64,000 nucleotides of DNA, taken from contig CM039210.1 in the NCBI GenBank assembly GCA_008360975.2, forward strand, positions 16,060,293 through 16,124,292, given 5' to 3'. The position numbers and the translations under genes are program-made. Below the pieces are notes generated by a model that worked only from the letters and a program-made list of their open reading frames with translations, did not search any database and had not been told where the DNA came from. This DNA comes from Lichenostomus cassidix (lineage: Eukaryota; Chordata; Aves; Passeriformes; Meliphagidae). Shown piece by piece: positions 53,156-62,505 of this stretch. Positions within the stretch are counted from its first letter, which is position 1. Every line of letters begins with the position of its first letter.

Positions 53156-54071
53156 ATGGGTGAGAACAAAGAAAGGGGCCAGGGAGGGAAAGGAAAAATG
53201 GGACAAAAAGGAAGTAAAATAGGTTCAGGAAAAAAGGGAGAAAGGAAAGATTGGGATCCCCCGGAGTCACCCCCACCACTGTTTGTGCAGGGTGCGGCAG
53301 GCGCTGCTCTGCCTCCAGCAGCCAGACATGCCGGAGTCCCGCCGGGTTTAAATGCCGTGGCTCCCGGGCACGCGGCGACCCCGCTTCAGCCGGGTGCCCT
53401 GCTCTATGCCCCCGATCCTACTGCATCCACGCTGGGGGCCCTCGTAATGGACCCGGGCCGGCCCAGCTCTAGCCGGCACTCCTGCCCACATGGCTACAAG
53501 AGGAGTAAAACTTACTTCCGCCCCGCTGTAGTTCCGTTTCCGCCGGCTGCCCTATCCACTTCTGGCCCCAACTCTACGACCCTGGAGGACTCAGCTGCCT
53601 CTTCCGCTTTTGCCCTGACTGGTAGCCCCGAATTTCAATAACGGGACATCGTATCAGAATACTAGAAGAAACTCAGTCAGGACTCAAAGGCAGCTTGATA
53701 ATCCCTCCCCTGCCACTACTCCGAAACAAGGGAAAAGGGTCCCTCTCCTCTAAGGTTATGGGGATTGAAGAGCAGAAAGGGAGGGGTCACGAAATTAATT
53801 TATTCCCCTTATGAAAAGTCCCCATGAGGGGGAGTACAAGGGGGCATAGGTTTCGTAAATGCCCCTCTGACCTCCGAGGACAGAAATTTCAAGAAGGAAA
53901 TTAAAGGGTTATTAAAGGATCCCATAAGTGTAGCTGAGACATTAGATCAATTTTTAAGCCCCAATATTTATACTTGGGAAGAGATATAATGAGTATTATA
54001 TTTTCCCAAGAAGAGAGGCAGATGATTAGAGCTGCTGGAATGAGAATTTGGGAAAAGAAATAATGTACAAG
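53156..54071 (+). pseudogene. gag: G1 gag, N-terminal part
   Basis: ATG 53156 gives MGENKERGQGG, with Gly at position 2, so N-myristoylation is possible. A Lys-rich segment, then PPESPPP (late-domain-like) and a Pro/Ala-rich region follow to a stop at 53639. Capsid-like residues (FVNAPLTSEDR and LDQFLSPNIYTWEE) reappear in another frame at 53850-53990, so at least one frameshift and a TAA at 53987 inactivate it. A solo LTR cuts it at 54072. Confidence 0.7.
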
Positions 54072-54547
54072 TGAGACTCTGAGCTTTTTGCCCCCTTCCA
54101 CCAGCACAGGCGCCTGTCTGTAGCCTCCAGGGCTGAAGGCTGAACTCTTAATTCAAATTCAAATTGTAGGTAACAGCTCTGGCCTGATGGCTTATCAGCT
54201 AAGCATGCATTTGAAACCAGCACAGAAACCGCTGAATCATCCCATGGAGGACTGTCACCTTGGAGGAGGCTTTGGGGGTCTCCAAAGACCACCAGGATAT
54301 ACGGAGCATGCGTGGTGCACATGCTAATGATATTAATGACTTCTGAGAAATGATTTGTATAACCACTCCTATCCTGAAGAATGTAATTAATATTCATGAT
54401 TTTACCTATAACTCTGTGTCTTTGGGGTACTGAGGTGTGTGTGTTTAGTGGAAACAATCCCCACACATCCGGTGCACCGAATAAAGCAAATACCCACTTC
54501 TCTGACTTGGTCTCTGAAGTGTCTCTGAGCTCGATTGGGGCGAATCA
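54072..54547 (+). mobile_element. Solo LTR of the G2 family in G1 gag
   Basis: 476 bp from TGAGACTCTGAGC to GGGCGAATCA, flanked by a perfect 4-bp duplication CAAG (54068-54071 and 54548-54551). It carries AATAAA at about 54480. It is the reverse-orientation counterpart of the LTRs at 54770 and 59831. Confidence 0.94.
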
Positions 54548-54551
54548 CAAG

Positions 54552-54769
54552 GTCCCCCAGGAGACCAGAAGATGCCAATAGCACCTCCTAACTGGAATCA
54601 CAACGAGGAGGCAGGGAGGGGGCATATAATTGATTATCGTAATTTAATAATCAAAGGGATAAGTAAAGGCAACCAAAAGCTAAATCCTGAGAGGATTGCA
54701 GGGATTTCATCCCTCCCCCCTCCTTCTTCAAAGAAGGAAGTAAGAAGATTACTTGGATTATTGGGATAC
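54552..54769 (+). pseudogene. G1 capsid end fused to RT thumb by deletion
   Basis: GPPGDQKMPIAPPNW and DYRNLIIKGI are gammaretroviral capsid-like. Within a few residues the frame passes to NPERIAGISSLPPPSSKKEV and LLGLLGY, a gammaretroviral RT connection segment. The nucleocapsid, protease and most of RT are missing, a deletion of probably 2 kb or more. The segment is cut by provirus G2 at 54770, and the same segment continues at 60309. Confidence 0.8.
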
Positions 54770-55247
54770 TGATTCGCCCCAATCGAGCTCAGAGACACTT
54801 CAGAGACCAAGTCAGAGAAGTGGGTATTTGCTTTATTCGGTGCACCGGATGTGTGGGGATTGTTTCCACCAAACACACACACACCTCAGTACCCCAAAGA
54901 CACAGAGTTATAGGTAAAATCATGAATATTAATTACATTCTTCAGGATAGGAGTGGTTATACAAATCATTTCACGGAAGTCATTAATATCATTAGCATGT
55001 GCACAACGCATGCTCCGTATGTCCTGGTGGTCTTTGGAGACCCCCAAAGCCTCCTCCAAGGTGACAGTCCTTCATGGGATGATTCAGCGGTTTCTGTGCT
55101 GGTTTCAAATGCATGCTTAGCTGATAAGCCATCAGGCCAGAGCTGTTACCTACAATTTGAATTTGAATTAAGAGTTCAGCCTTCAGCCCTGGCGGCCACA
55201 GACAGGCGCCTGTGCTGGTGGAAGGGGGCAAAAAGCTCAGAGTCTCA
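54770..55247 (-). repeat. 3' LTR of G2
   Basis: On the plus strand it runs from TGATTCGCCCC to AGAGTCTCA. About 12 differences in 478 bp separate it from the 5' LTR. Confidence 0.93.
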
Positions 55248-55444
55248 ATTCCCCCCTTTTCTTTTGTAATTTGTAATTCTTTACAAATCTTGTATGCTAT
55301 GAAAGTAAATACCTTTCTTTATTTCATATCTAAGTTTATACTTTTGCTATTGGATATAAACATTACAGTTCTAAGTACATAATATTATATAACAATAACT
55401 ACTATTGCAGACAGTAAATAACAATGCAATAACACAAAAAACTA

Positions 55445-55700
55445 TTACATACATTTGTTTAAGTTAGGATTAACATAATTGCAACAGCTTGTATTTATAA
55501 CTGTACATACTCTTTCTCTTTTGGCATACAGCAAATCTATAGTTAATTGTAAGATGCTCTTTATCTTGATTTGCTGTGCTTTTATGGCATTTGCAGTGGC
55601 ACTCATTATGGCCTCTACAATGGTAGAAAGGTTCTTCTTTAGTTTACTTACTTCAGGCCAGGGTATAAACTACCTGGCAAAACTGAAAATTGGTGGGTTT
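55445..55700 (-). pseudogene. env: G2 env transmembrane relic
   Basis: On the minus strand, a heptad-like stretch (VSKLKKNLSTIVEAIMS) is followed by LLYAKRERVCTVINTSCC, with a classical C-x6-CC cluster, ending at TAA 55447-55445. The C-x6-CC spacing differs from the C-x7-CC of G1 and G3, so G2's env belongs to another lineage. A membrane anchor is not seen, and the stop follows too early. Confidence 0.7.
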
Positions 55701-56815
55701 ATATATTCGGAGTAAGCTTTGTTAGTTGAGGAACAACACTAATGTGGAGAGATATTGGTTGAGCAGTTATTTTGAAGAAAAAGAAGAAAGACAGAATCTA
55801 CAGAAATTCTAAGAGGAATGTTAATTCTTTTGGCTTTCTTAGGCCTTCCATCCCCTAGCAGGTTTCTTTGGAGTCAGGGATGGGGAGATTGGAGCACTGT
55901 CCTCTGCTGTGTCTATGACTCGCCCCACTATAGGGCTGAGCTTGGAGCTCTGTGCAGCACTGCCTCTGCTGTGTCTATGACTGGACCTCACTGCAGGGCT
56001 GGGATGCTCTGGGGGTGAGGTAAGGAGCAGTTCACTGTCTCACCAGGGCAAGGCCTGACCTGTCCCTTTCTCACACACCATACACACAGGCATTTTGAAG
56101 TGTTGCAGAGACATTAAATTTTTCAGTTTTGGCAGCTCACATCATGGCTCTAGACAGTGATCAGGACCACTGATAGCTTTTCTTGCTTGTAAAATGGGGT
56201 ACTTTTCTTCTTCACCTTGGCAGAATTTCTAGCAAACAGAGCAGAAAGGAAAGAGGAAAGCATAAAGGATAACTGACTAAGGTTCTCATGCTGTTAGTTT
56301 TTGCTTGTAATCCATTAGGCTATCTTTTCTCACCTTTTCAGTCTTTTGTTTTACTCTCTGTAAATCTAGATTATCTTTCAATTTACAGAAAAAATATGCT
56401 CACAAATATTAGCCACTCACAAAATCAACAGATGTTCAGGATCTTTTATACAATTTTGCAAGCTTTTTCTAGGACTTTAAATGTGCTACTGAAGAATGGC
56501 ACTTTTCACTGCTATTTTAAATTAACTTTTAAATTGCAGAGCCCAAAGCCTGGCAGATTGGTCTATGACTTTTAGCGATTTTTCAAAGGTAGTATTTTCT
56601 TTTGTGGGGCTTAGCATTCTTAAACACTGGACAAACAAATATGCATTAAATAGCAACAGTTATAAATACTTAGTAGAATAGCCAGCCATCTTTTTGAAAC
56701 CTTTTCATTTTAAAAATGAAATTATTTTGTTATTGTTATATATCAATTTCACAAATTTAGATTCAAGCTCACATAGCTTTCTCCTTTTTTTTTTTTTTTT
56801 TCCTGGCTTACTTAC

Positions 56816-56895
56816 CCCTTTGCATCTGAAGCTATACTTGCTATTACAATTATTACAAGGTTTTGCTAGGATAGCTGACTGTGGATAACACTGTT
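56816..56895 (-). other. Exon-like Cys-rich segment in G2
   Basis: On the minus strand, a good acceptor (TTTTTTATATTACCAG) and a strong donor (GTAAGTAAG) bracket 80 bases. One frame reads LAKPCNNCNSKYSFRCKG. It lies between the RNase H and env TM scraps. It could be the start of SU or a spliced accessory exon, and could also be chance. Confidence 0.35.
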
Positions 56896-57199
56896 CTGGT
56901 AATATAAAAAACAAAACCATTTAATGTGTTTCATTTTGGTGTTGCATCTTTTAACCAATTTACTGTATATTATATTGTTTAATATTGTTCTTTTGTGTCT
57001 TTTTTATCTGGAGTTTCACACTGGAGAGGAGTCTCTGGCTGTAGATCTCACAGCCGTGAGGGAAGTTAGCAGTTCTTTTGCTTCTGTGGCTTGAGTGGTT
57101 CCTCGTCTTACACAGCTTTTTGTCTGATGAGGACACACTGAAAGATGTTAAAACAAACTTGCACAGTGATAACACATGTTAGAGTGGGAGAATGATGAA

Positions 57200-57420
57200 T
57201 TCTTGCCTTGTTTAACTCTCCATTGGAAATTCTTTTAATAAGTGAGAAATTAAAATTTAATAAACTTCCCTTTTTTTCTTGTAATTTCTTAAATGCATGT
57301 ATTACTCTATATGCATATTTAGAATTAGTAAAAATATTCGCTATTTTGTCTTTATATACTTCGCAGGATTTTATAAGCACTTACACCTCTGCTGCTTGAG
57401 CTGACTATGTGAGAGGCAAT
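57200..57420 (-). pseudogene. pol: G2 RNase H relic
   Basis: On the minus strand SCEVYKDKIANIFTNSKYAY resembles the RNase H box that contains a catalytic Asp, changed here to Asn. A decayed connection segment can be guessed upstream (57640-57860). No RT, protease or integrase domain is recognisable. Confidence 0.55.
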
Positions 57421-57860
57421 GTTTCACTTATTTTAACTTCCTTTCATTAATGATAGTGTATTTTTCAAATTGTTACTCTTCTAGTACTTTTGAAGACTCA
57501 CTACTAAATACATTTTTTTTTTTTTTTCAACTTCCTCAAGGAGGCTGAGTCAAACCCCTTGTTTTTGGGTTTTTTCTTTTTTTTTAAATACTCTTGTTTT
57601 ACTAGACAAGATTCACAGTACAATAACTGCGCTGGTCATTTACTCAGATGTTCTTTGAGTTAATAAATCTTTAGCTTGGTGTGAAACTTATGAGGTATAT
57701 TCCTATTGTCAGCCTTCGGGCTTCATTTACCATCAGAGCTTTGGCTGCACAACTTGCAGACAGCGTGGCTAGCCTCTGGCTACATTCTGAGACAATCAAT
57801 AGCTGCCAGCCACTGGATTTGGTAACTTATAAAATTAGCATCACGCCACCGTGTTTTCCA

Positions 57861-59482
57861 AAAGTGGCTGTCAAATTCTCAAAGCATGGGGAAGAACACC
57901 TTTTTGCAAAAGTTACTTGCCATGACAACCAACTATACAGAAAGGACTGAACCCTCTTGGGGACATGAATTAAGTACACATTGTCACGTTCTTGGCTGCT
58001 TGAACAGCCCCAGACAGTGGCTCAGAGACACACCTTGTCTCTACCTTCTCCTCAGCAGTTCTAAAATTTTTCCTCTGCAGCAGTTAATTTGCATTTTCTC
58101 TAAGGCAATTTGGCTGGCTGCTTGAAGGGTCGAGCAAACTTTTGTTCAAAAAAACTAAAGCAGCAACTCAGAGTAACCCAGGCAGGAGATTTTAACTTTG
58201 AAATAGTTAATTACAAAATTTGGTATATCTTTTCTACAGACATTTTTGCTTTCAGTGTCTCTTTGGCATTACTTTTGCTCCTGCCTTCTTTTATCCTTTC
58301 TTACATACATTTGCAGTATCTTTCTAACTAGTTTCTGCAGGGCTTATTCAGCCCTTCCTCCAGCCCCCACCCGTACTACTGCCTGGGGGTGCTCATTGTC
58401 CCACAAAGTCATTCTGGTGACCCAGACAGAACTCTTAACAGACAATCTACATTTTTAAACATTCTTTCTGTAGTATCCAAACGCAGCCTTTCCCCCCTAG
58501 GCTCTCAGCAGGCAAGGCCAGCAGCACCACAGGTGATCGGTGTGTCCCACAGCCGCCCTGCCCCAGGGGCTGGCAGGGTCAGGGACTGCCTGGTGCTGAG
58601 CCCACAGCTGTCTCACAGCTCCAGCTCGGCTCTGCACCTCCCCACAGGCCCTCAGCCTGCGCATCTAGCCCCCCACCTCCGAGCTCGCCACTGCCACGCC
58701 GAAAGGGGAGGGTACAGGGAACTGCAGCTCGCCCTGGGTTAGCTGTCAAAATTTTAGGCAAGATGGGGGAGGGTCCCGAAACACCTCTCCTCTCTTCTTT
58801 TTTTTCCTCTCCCCTTACTCTTATTTAATTGCAAGCTCCATCTACTACAATATTCTATACAACCATATTTCAGCAGCTACACACAGGAGCTCTAAAGAGG
58901 TACTTATTAGATTCAATTAGTTATTTTTATCTTGCGGGCGTCCCCGCATAAATTTATATGCCGGCAAAAATACCAATTAACACAGGTAAAATTTTGCACA
59001 CACAGTACATGTACACACATTAAAAAATTTCAGAAGCACCCGAGCAAATAGACAACATCACTTCCTCTCACAATTAATACACGAGCACTGAGTTTAAGTT
59101 TCACAACGGTTTCCACACACAAAACACAGAATTTTAATCGCAAAATCAAATAGAGCAATACTAGAAAGGTGTTGGGGTCCGAGCGTTCTCAACTCAGCAG
59201 CCAAAAACCCTCCATTCAACAATATAATCTGCCCCCCTCCAGACACTCCAAACCAAAGGTTTATATATGACCCACACTCGTTCACTCTTTGCCAGTCTCT
59301 TCGCTTTTCTCTGGCCGTTTCTGTCGACAGAGAACAGAAACGTAGATAAAGCTCCATTCTCACTCAGTGTCGGAGACACGTCTCATTCATTCACACTCAC
59401 ACATTAACAAAATAATGACACAGTAACACAGTAACAGAATAACAACAGACAGAACAAAAATCACATTATGGTGTAATACAGT
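57861..59482 (-). other. G2 internal region, no recognisable gene
   Basis: Gag and most of pol should lie here on the minus strand, but I find only short frames. A GC-rich patch at 58490-58740 could be a proline-rich gag remnant. 58800-59460 is AT-rich leader-like sequence. Confidence 0.4.
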
Positions 59483-59582
59483 GGAGTCCAACCCCTTAAA
59501 GGCACCTTTCACTATAGCGGGGTCCAACCCTTTAAAAGTACCTTTTCTTGACAGCGGGGTCCAACCCCGGGGGTCCAACCCC
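59483..59582 (-). repeat. Four GGGGTTGGACCCC-like repeats in G2 leader
   Basis: On the minus strand, variants of GGGGTTGGACCCC occur at 59483-59495, 59519-59531, 59556-59568 and 59569-59582. The same core lies in each of the three leader repeats of G1 (52.5-52.8 kb). Confidence 0.8.
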
Positions 59583-59809
59583 TTGCCCGGGACTAATTTC
59601 GGGAGACCCAGTCTCAACCCACCCTCGGGGACTATCACCCCGGACCTGCAGGCATTTATTTTAAAAGTAGCAAATACCTTAATTTGGTGCAGATGGTCCT
59701 TAGTCTACTCCCGCCGTGAGCCAAAGGACAGCTGAGCTCCCCCTGAAAATTCAGGGTCGCGACTGGGAGGTCTGCTTACCCCTGGATCCGGCAGCCGAGC
59801 AGAGTCAGG

Positions 59810-59827
59810 GTCCCATCTGGGTCGCCA
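59810..59827 (-). other. Primer binding site of G2, tRNA unassigned
   Basis: The minus strand reads TGGCGACCCAGATGGGAC, three bases inside the 5' LTR. It is not the tRNA-Pro type of G1; a tRNA-Arg is possible but I am not certain. Confidence 0.6.
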
Positions 59828-59830
59828 GTT

Positions 59831-60308
59831 TGATTCGCCCCAATCGAGCTCAGAGACACTTCAGAGACCAAGTCAGAGAAGTGGGTATTTGCTTTATTCG
59901 GTGCACCGGATGTGTGGGGATTGTTTCTACTAAACACACACACACCTCAGTACCCCAAAGACACAGAGTTATAGGTAAAACCATGAATATTAATTACATT
60001 CTTCAGGATAGGAGTGGTTATACAAATCATTTTTCGGAAGTTATTAATATCATTAGCATGTGCACCACGCATGCTCCGTATATCTTGGTGGTCTTTGGAG
60101 ACCCCCAAAGCCTCCTCCAAGGTGACAGTCCTTCATGGGATGATTCAGCGGTTTCTGTGCTGGTTTCAAATGCATGCTTAGCTGATAAGCCATCAGGCTA
60201 GAGCTGTTACCTACAATTTGAATTTGAATTAAGAGTTCAGCCTTCAGCCCTGGAGGCTACAGACAGGCGCCTGTGCTGGTGGAAGGGGGCAAAAAGCTCA
60301 GAGTCTCA
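59831..60308 (-). repeat. 5' LTR of G2
   Basis: 478 bp, partner of 54770-55247, with TTTATT on the plus strand near 59893 giving AATAAA on the minus strand. Confidence 0.93.
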
Positions 60309-60312
60309 ATAC

Positions 60313-61368
60313 TGTAGATTATGGATTGAAGGATATACTCAAGCAGTAAAATTCAAGATCAGTCTGGGAAGTGGAGGCTTTCTGATGGGAGGCAGTTGCT
60401 TAATAAGCCACTGACTAGAAAAACATTAGAAAATATGCATCAAAAGACTCATTGGGGTACTCAGGCATTGTGTGATCATTTTTTTTAAGGAATTATGGAT
60501 GTATTGGGGTCTTTGGAGTGGCAAAACAAGTAACTGAAAAATGCATAACTTGCCAGAAAGTAAATGTAAAAGTAATGAGAAAATGACCCCAGGGGGTCGT
60601 GAATTTAGCTCTGAGACCATTCCAGAGTATCCAAGTGGACTTTACTGAACTTCCCCAAGTACAGAGGTGGACGTTTCTATTGGTAATAATAGACCATTTG
60701 ACTCATTGGGTAGAAGCAGTCCCTACTGTCAGAGCTACAGATAATGTAGTATGTAAAACCCTTATGGAACAAATTATTCCCAGGTATGGAATGGTTAATA
60801 GAATAGACTCAGATAGGGGGACACATTTTACATCAAGAGTATTACAGCAGATAACTCAAGCCTTGGGAATAAAATGGGAATTACATACCCCGTGGCACCC
60901 ACAAAGTTTGGGTAGGGTAGAGAGAATGAACCAGACTTTAAAAAAAAAAAAAAAAAGAAAAAACGTTTACCATTGGCTCTGTTGAGAATCCAAACACAAC
61001 CCAGGTCAGACCTGGGAGTGTCACCTTATGAGATGATGTTCGGGCTACCCTTTCTGACCACCCAACATGAAACTGCTACTTATGAAATGGGAGAAATGAG
61101 TGTTAGAAAATATGTCATCAAAATTGCAAAAACACTTGAAAATTTGAGGTTGAAAGAGATAATCCCTCAAACCACACCCTTAGAATTTAAAATCCATAAT
61201 ATCCATCCAGGGGAATGGGTGCTGGTGAAAACATGGAAAGAGCAATCTTTAACTCCACAATCGGAAGGTCCTTTTCGGGTATTACTGACAACCAAGGCAG
61301 CGGTCTGGACCAGAGAAAGAGGGTGTATCAACGCCAGCAGGATCAAAAGGACCTGTGGAGGAACCTAA
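60313..61368 (+). pseudogene. pol: G1 RT end and integrase
   Basis: After G2 the RT segment completes (RLWIEGYTQ). A second deletion leads to an integrase N-terminus (MHQKTHWGTQALCDHF, with CITCQKVN in a shifted frame). The core at 60599-60985 has VDFTELP, RIDSDRGTHF and GRVERMNQTL, giving the catalytic Asp, Asp and Glu. A run of 17 A at about 60938-60954 shifts the frame. The C-terminal part is open at 60973-61368 (HPGEWVLVKTWKEQ). It is inactive because of frameshifts, although the catalytic residues are kept. Confidence 0.88.
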
Positions 61369-62082
61369 AGAGTAGACTATAACCTCTAAGCCGGGTGATA
61401 CCAAGTTGACTCTTAAGCAAAGACTGGGTGGTAATGAACTGGGAAGACCCAAATGATCCAGAGAATGTACTGAGGATCACACCTAACTGGGAAGTGAGAC
61501 CAAGTTTATATCAGTGATTCCAAGTGCCACCTGGACAAGTTTTGAGGAGCCTCTGATACCCCCCTTGGGAGAAATACTTCCACCCCAAACCGGAAGTTCA
61601 GGACTGTTTCAGGCAGAGGGTCCTCATGTTTTTGCTTTAGCCTGTGACTTGTATAAAGAAGAGATATTACAACCTCCATCAGTACTGTCACCGAATCTGC
61701 GGGAAAATAAGAAAAACCCTCTAACACTGTATTTGAAGTGATAGAGAATCAGGCATTACTTTATTTGCTGGCCAGGATGTGCCTAGGAAAGTATTCCAAG
61801 AACACATAACATCAGAGAACTTTCTCCCGAATTTAATACAGTCAAAACCCCTGCTGGAGATGGTATCTGGTGAATGTCTGTGATAACCCCATGACCTGTG
61901 GATGTTCGGTGGGTGGCCACAATGTCCTGCAGATGTTCTGTTAATGGTCTTTATCTTTCTGGTTATCTTTGGGGTTACTCCCAGTCCGTGGTATGTTAAT
62001 CCCATCTCCGTAGAGTGATACTATATCTCTTAAAAAAACTAAAGAGAAGCTCCTTTCCCTAGGTAAAGTCAAGTAAAACTAG
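61369..62082 (+). other. pol-env interval of G1, small ORFs only
   Basis: No known domain is seen. An ORF at 61902-62018 (38 codons, ATG) has a hydrophobic core VLLMVFIFLVIFGV that could be a signal or membrane segment. A Pro-rich frame at 61514-61741 is also open. Gammaretroviruses usually overlap pol and env, so an interval this long is unusual. Confidence 0.4.
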
Positions 62083-62448
62083 CTAGAGAGATACAATAAA
62101 ATTTCTAAAGTTATATTGTTTCTGACAGTACCGTACCACATACCTTGTCTGGTTCATCCCAATACTGGACATGCTAGCTGGGTTAAATGTAAATGCATAC
62201 ATTGTGGGAAAAACTGGTATTGTAGTTCACAAAAACAGCGAGCTCATTGCATGAAGTGTCGAGAGCGAAATTCACTCCCTATCCAGACAGAACTCGGGTT
62301 AACTCAAATAATAACTTTGCTCTGTGGGAGGGAATTACAAGTACCTGTTGAATGGGAAGTACTTGAGGAACAATGGGAAACCACAGTTAAAAAAGTGTCA
62401 GAGGCGATTTGCTTGGAAACTAATAAAGAGGAAGTGACAAGGAAATAG
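62083..62448 (+). CDS. Cys-rich ORF between pol and env of G1, no ATG
   Basis: An open frame of 121 codons in which the first Met codon lies inside the Cys cluster. A plausible splice acceptor (TTATATTGTTTCTGACAG, ending 62128) falls at the start of the conserved part. The core is VKCKCIHCGKNWYC, then eight residues, then CMKC, spaced C-x2-C-x5-C-x8-C-x2-C, followed by an acidic C-terminus. It resembles a zinc ribbon. Its frame is open although neighbouring G1 genes are broken. The class II provirus has a like-spaced ORF at the same place (36125-36463). Function unknown; an Env leader or accessory protein are both possible. Confidence 0.55.
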   Translation, partial: LERYNKISKVILFLTVPYHIPCLVHPNTGHASWVKCKCIHCGKNWYCSSQKQRAHCMKCRERNSLPIQTELGLTQIITLLCGRELQVPVEWEVLEEQWETTVKKVSEAICLETNKEEVTRK

Positions 62449-62505
62449 AGGGCAAGACCGGATTGACCACTGTACTCGCCACCGAGAAGATTATATACCC
62501 CTGCT

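Larger units (their letters stand above)
54770..60308 (-). mobile_element. Class I provirus G2, nested in G1
   Basis: LTRs 54770-55247 (3') and 59831-60308 (5'), 478 bp each, flanked by a perfect 4-bp duplication ATAC (54766-54769 and 60309-60312). A PBS, leader repeats and PPT (AAAAGGGGGGAAT on the minus strand) are present. The 4.6-kb body is AT-rich and strongly decayed: only scraps of RNase H and env TM are recognisable, although the LTRs differ at only about a dozen sites. No sizable open frame remains. Confidence 0.9.

Noticed and set aside
54770..60308. G2 as a non-autonomous element carrying non-viral cargo
   Set aside because: At first the body looked gene-free, but scraps of RNase H and a C-x6-CC env TM show it is a decayed retroviral genome.
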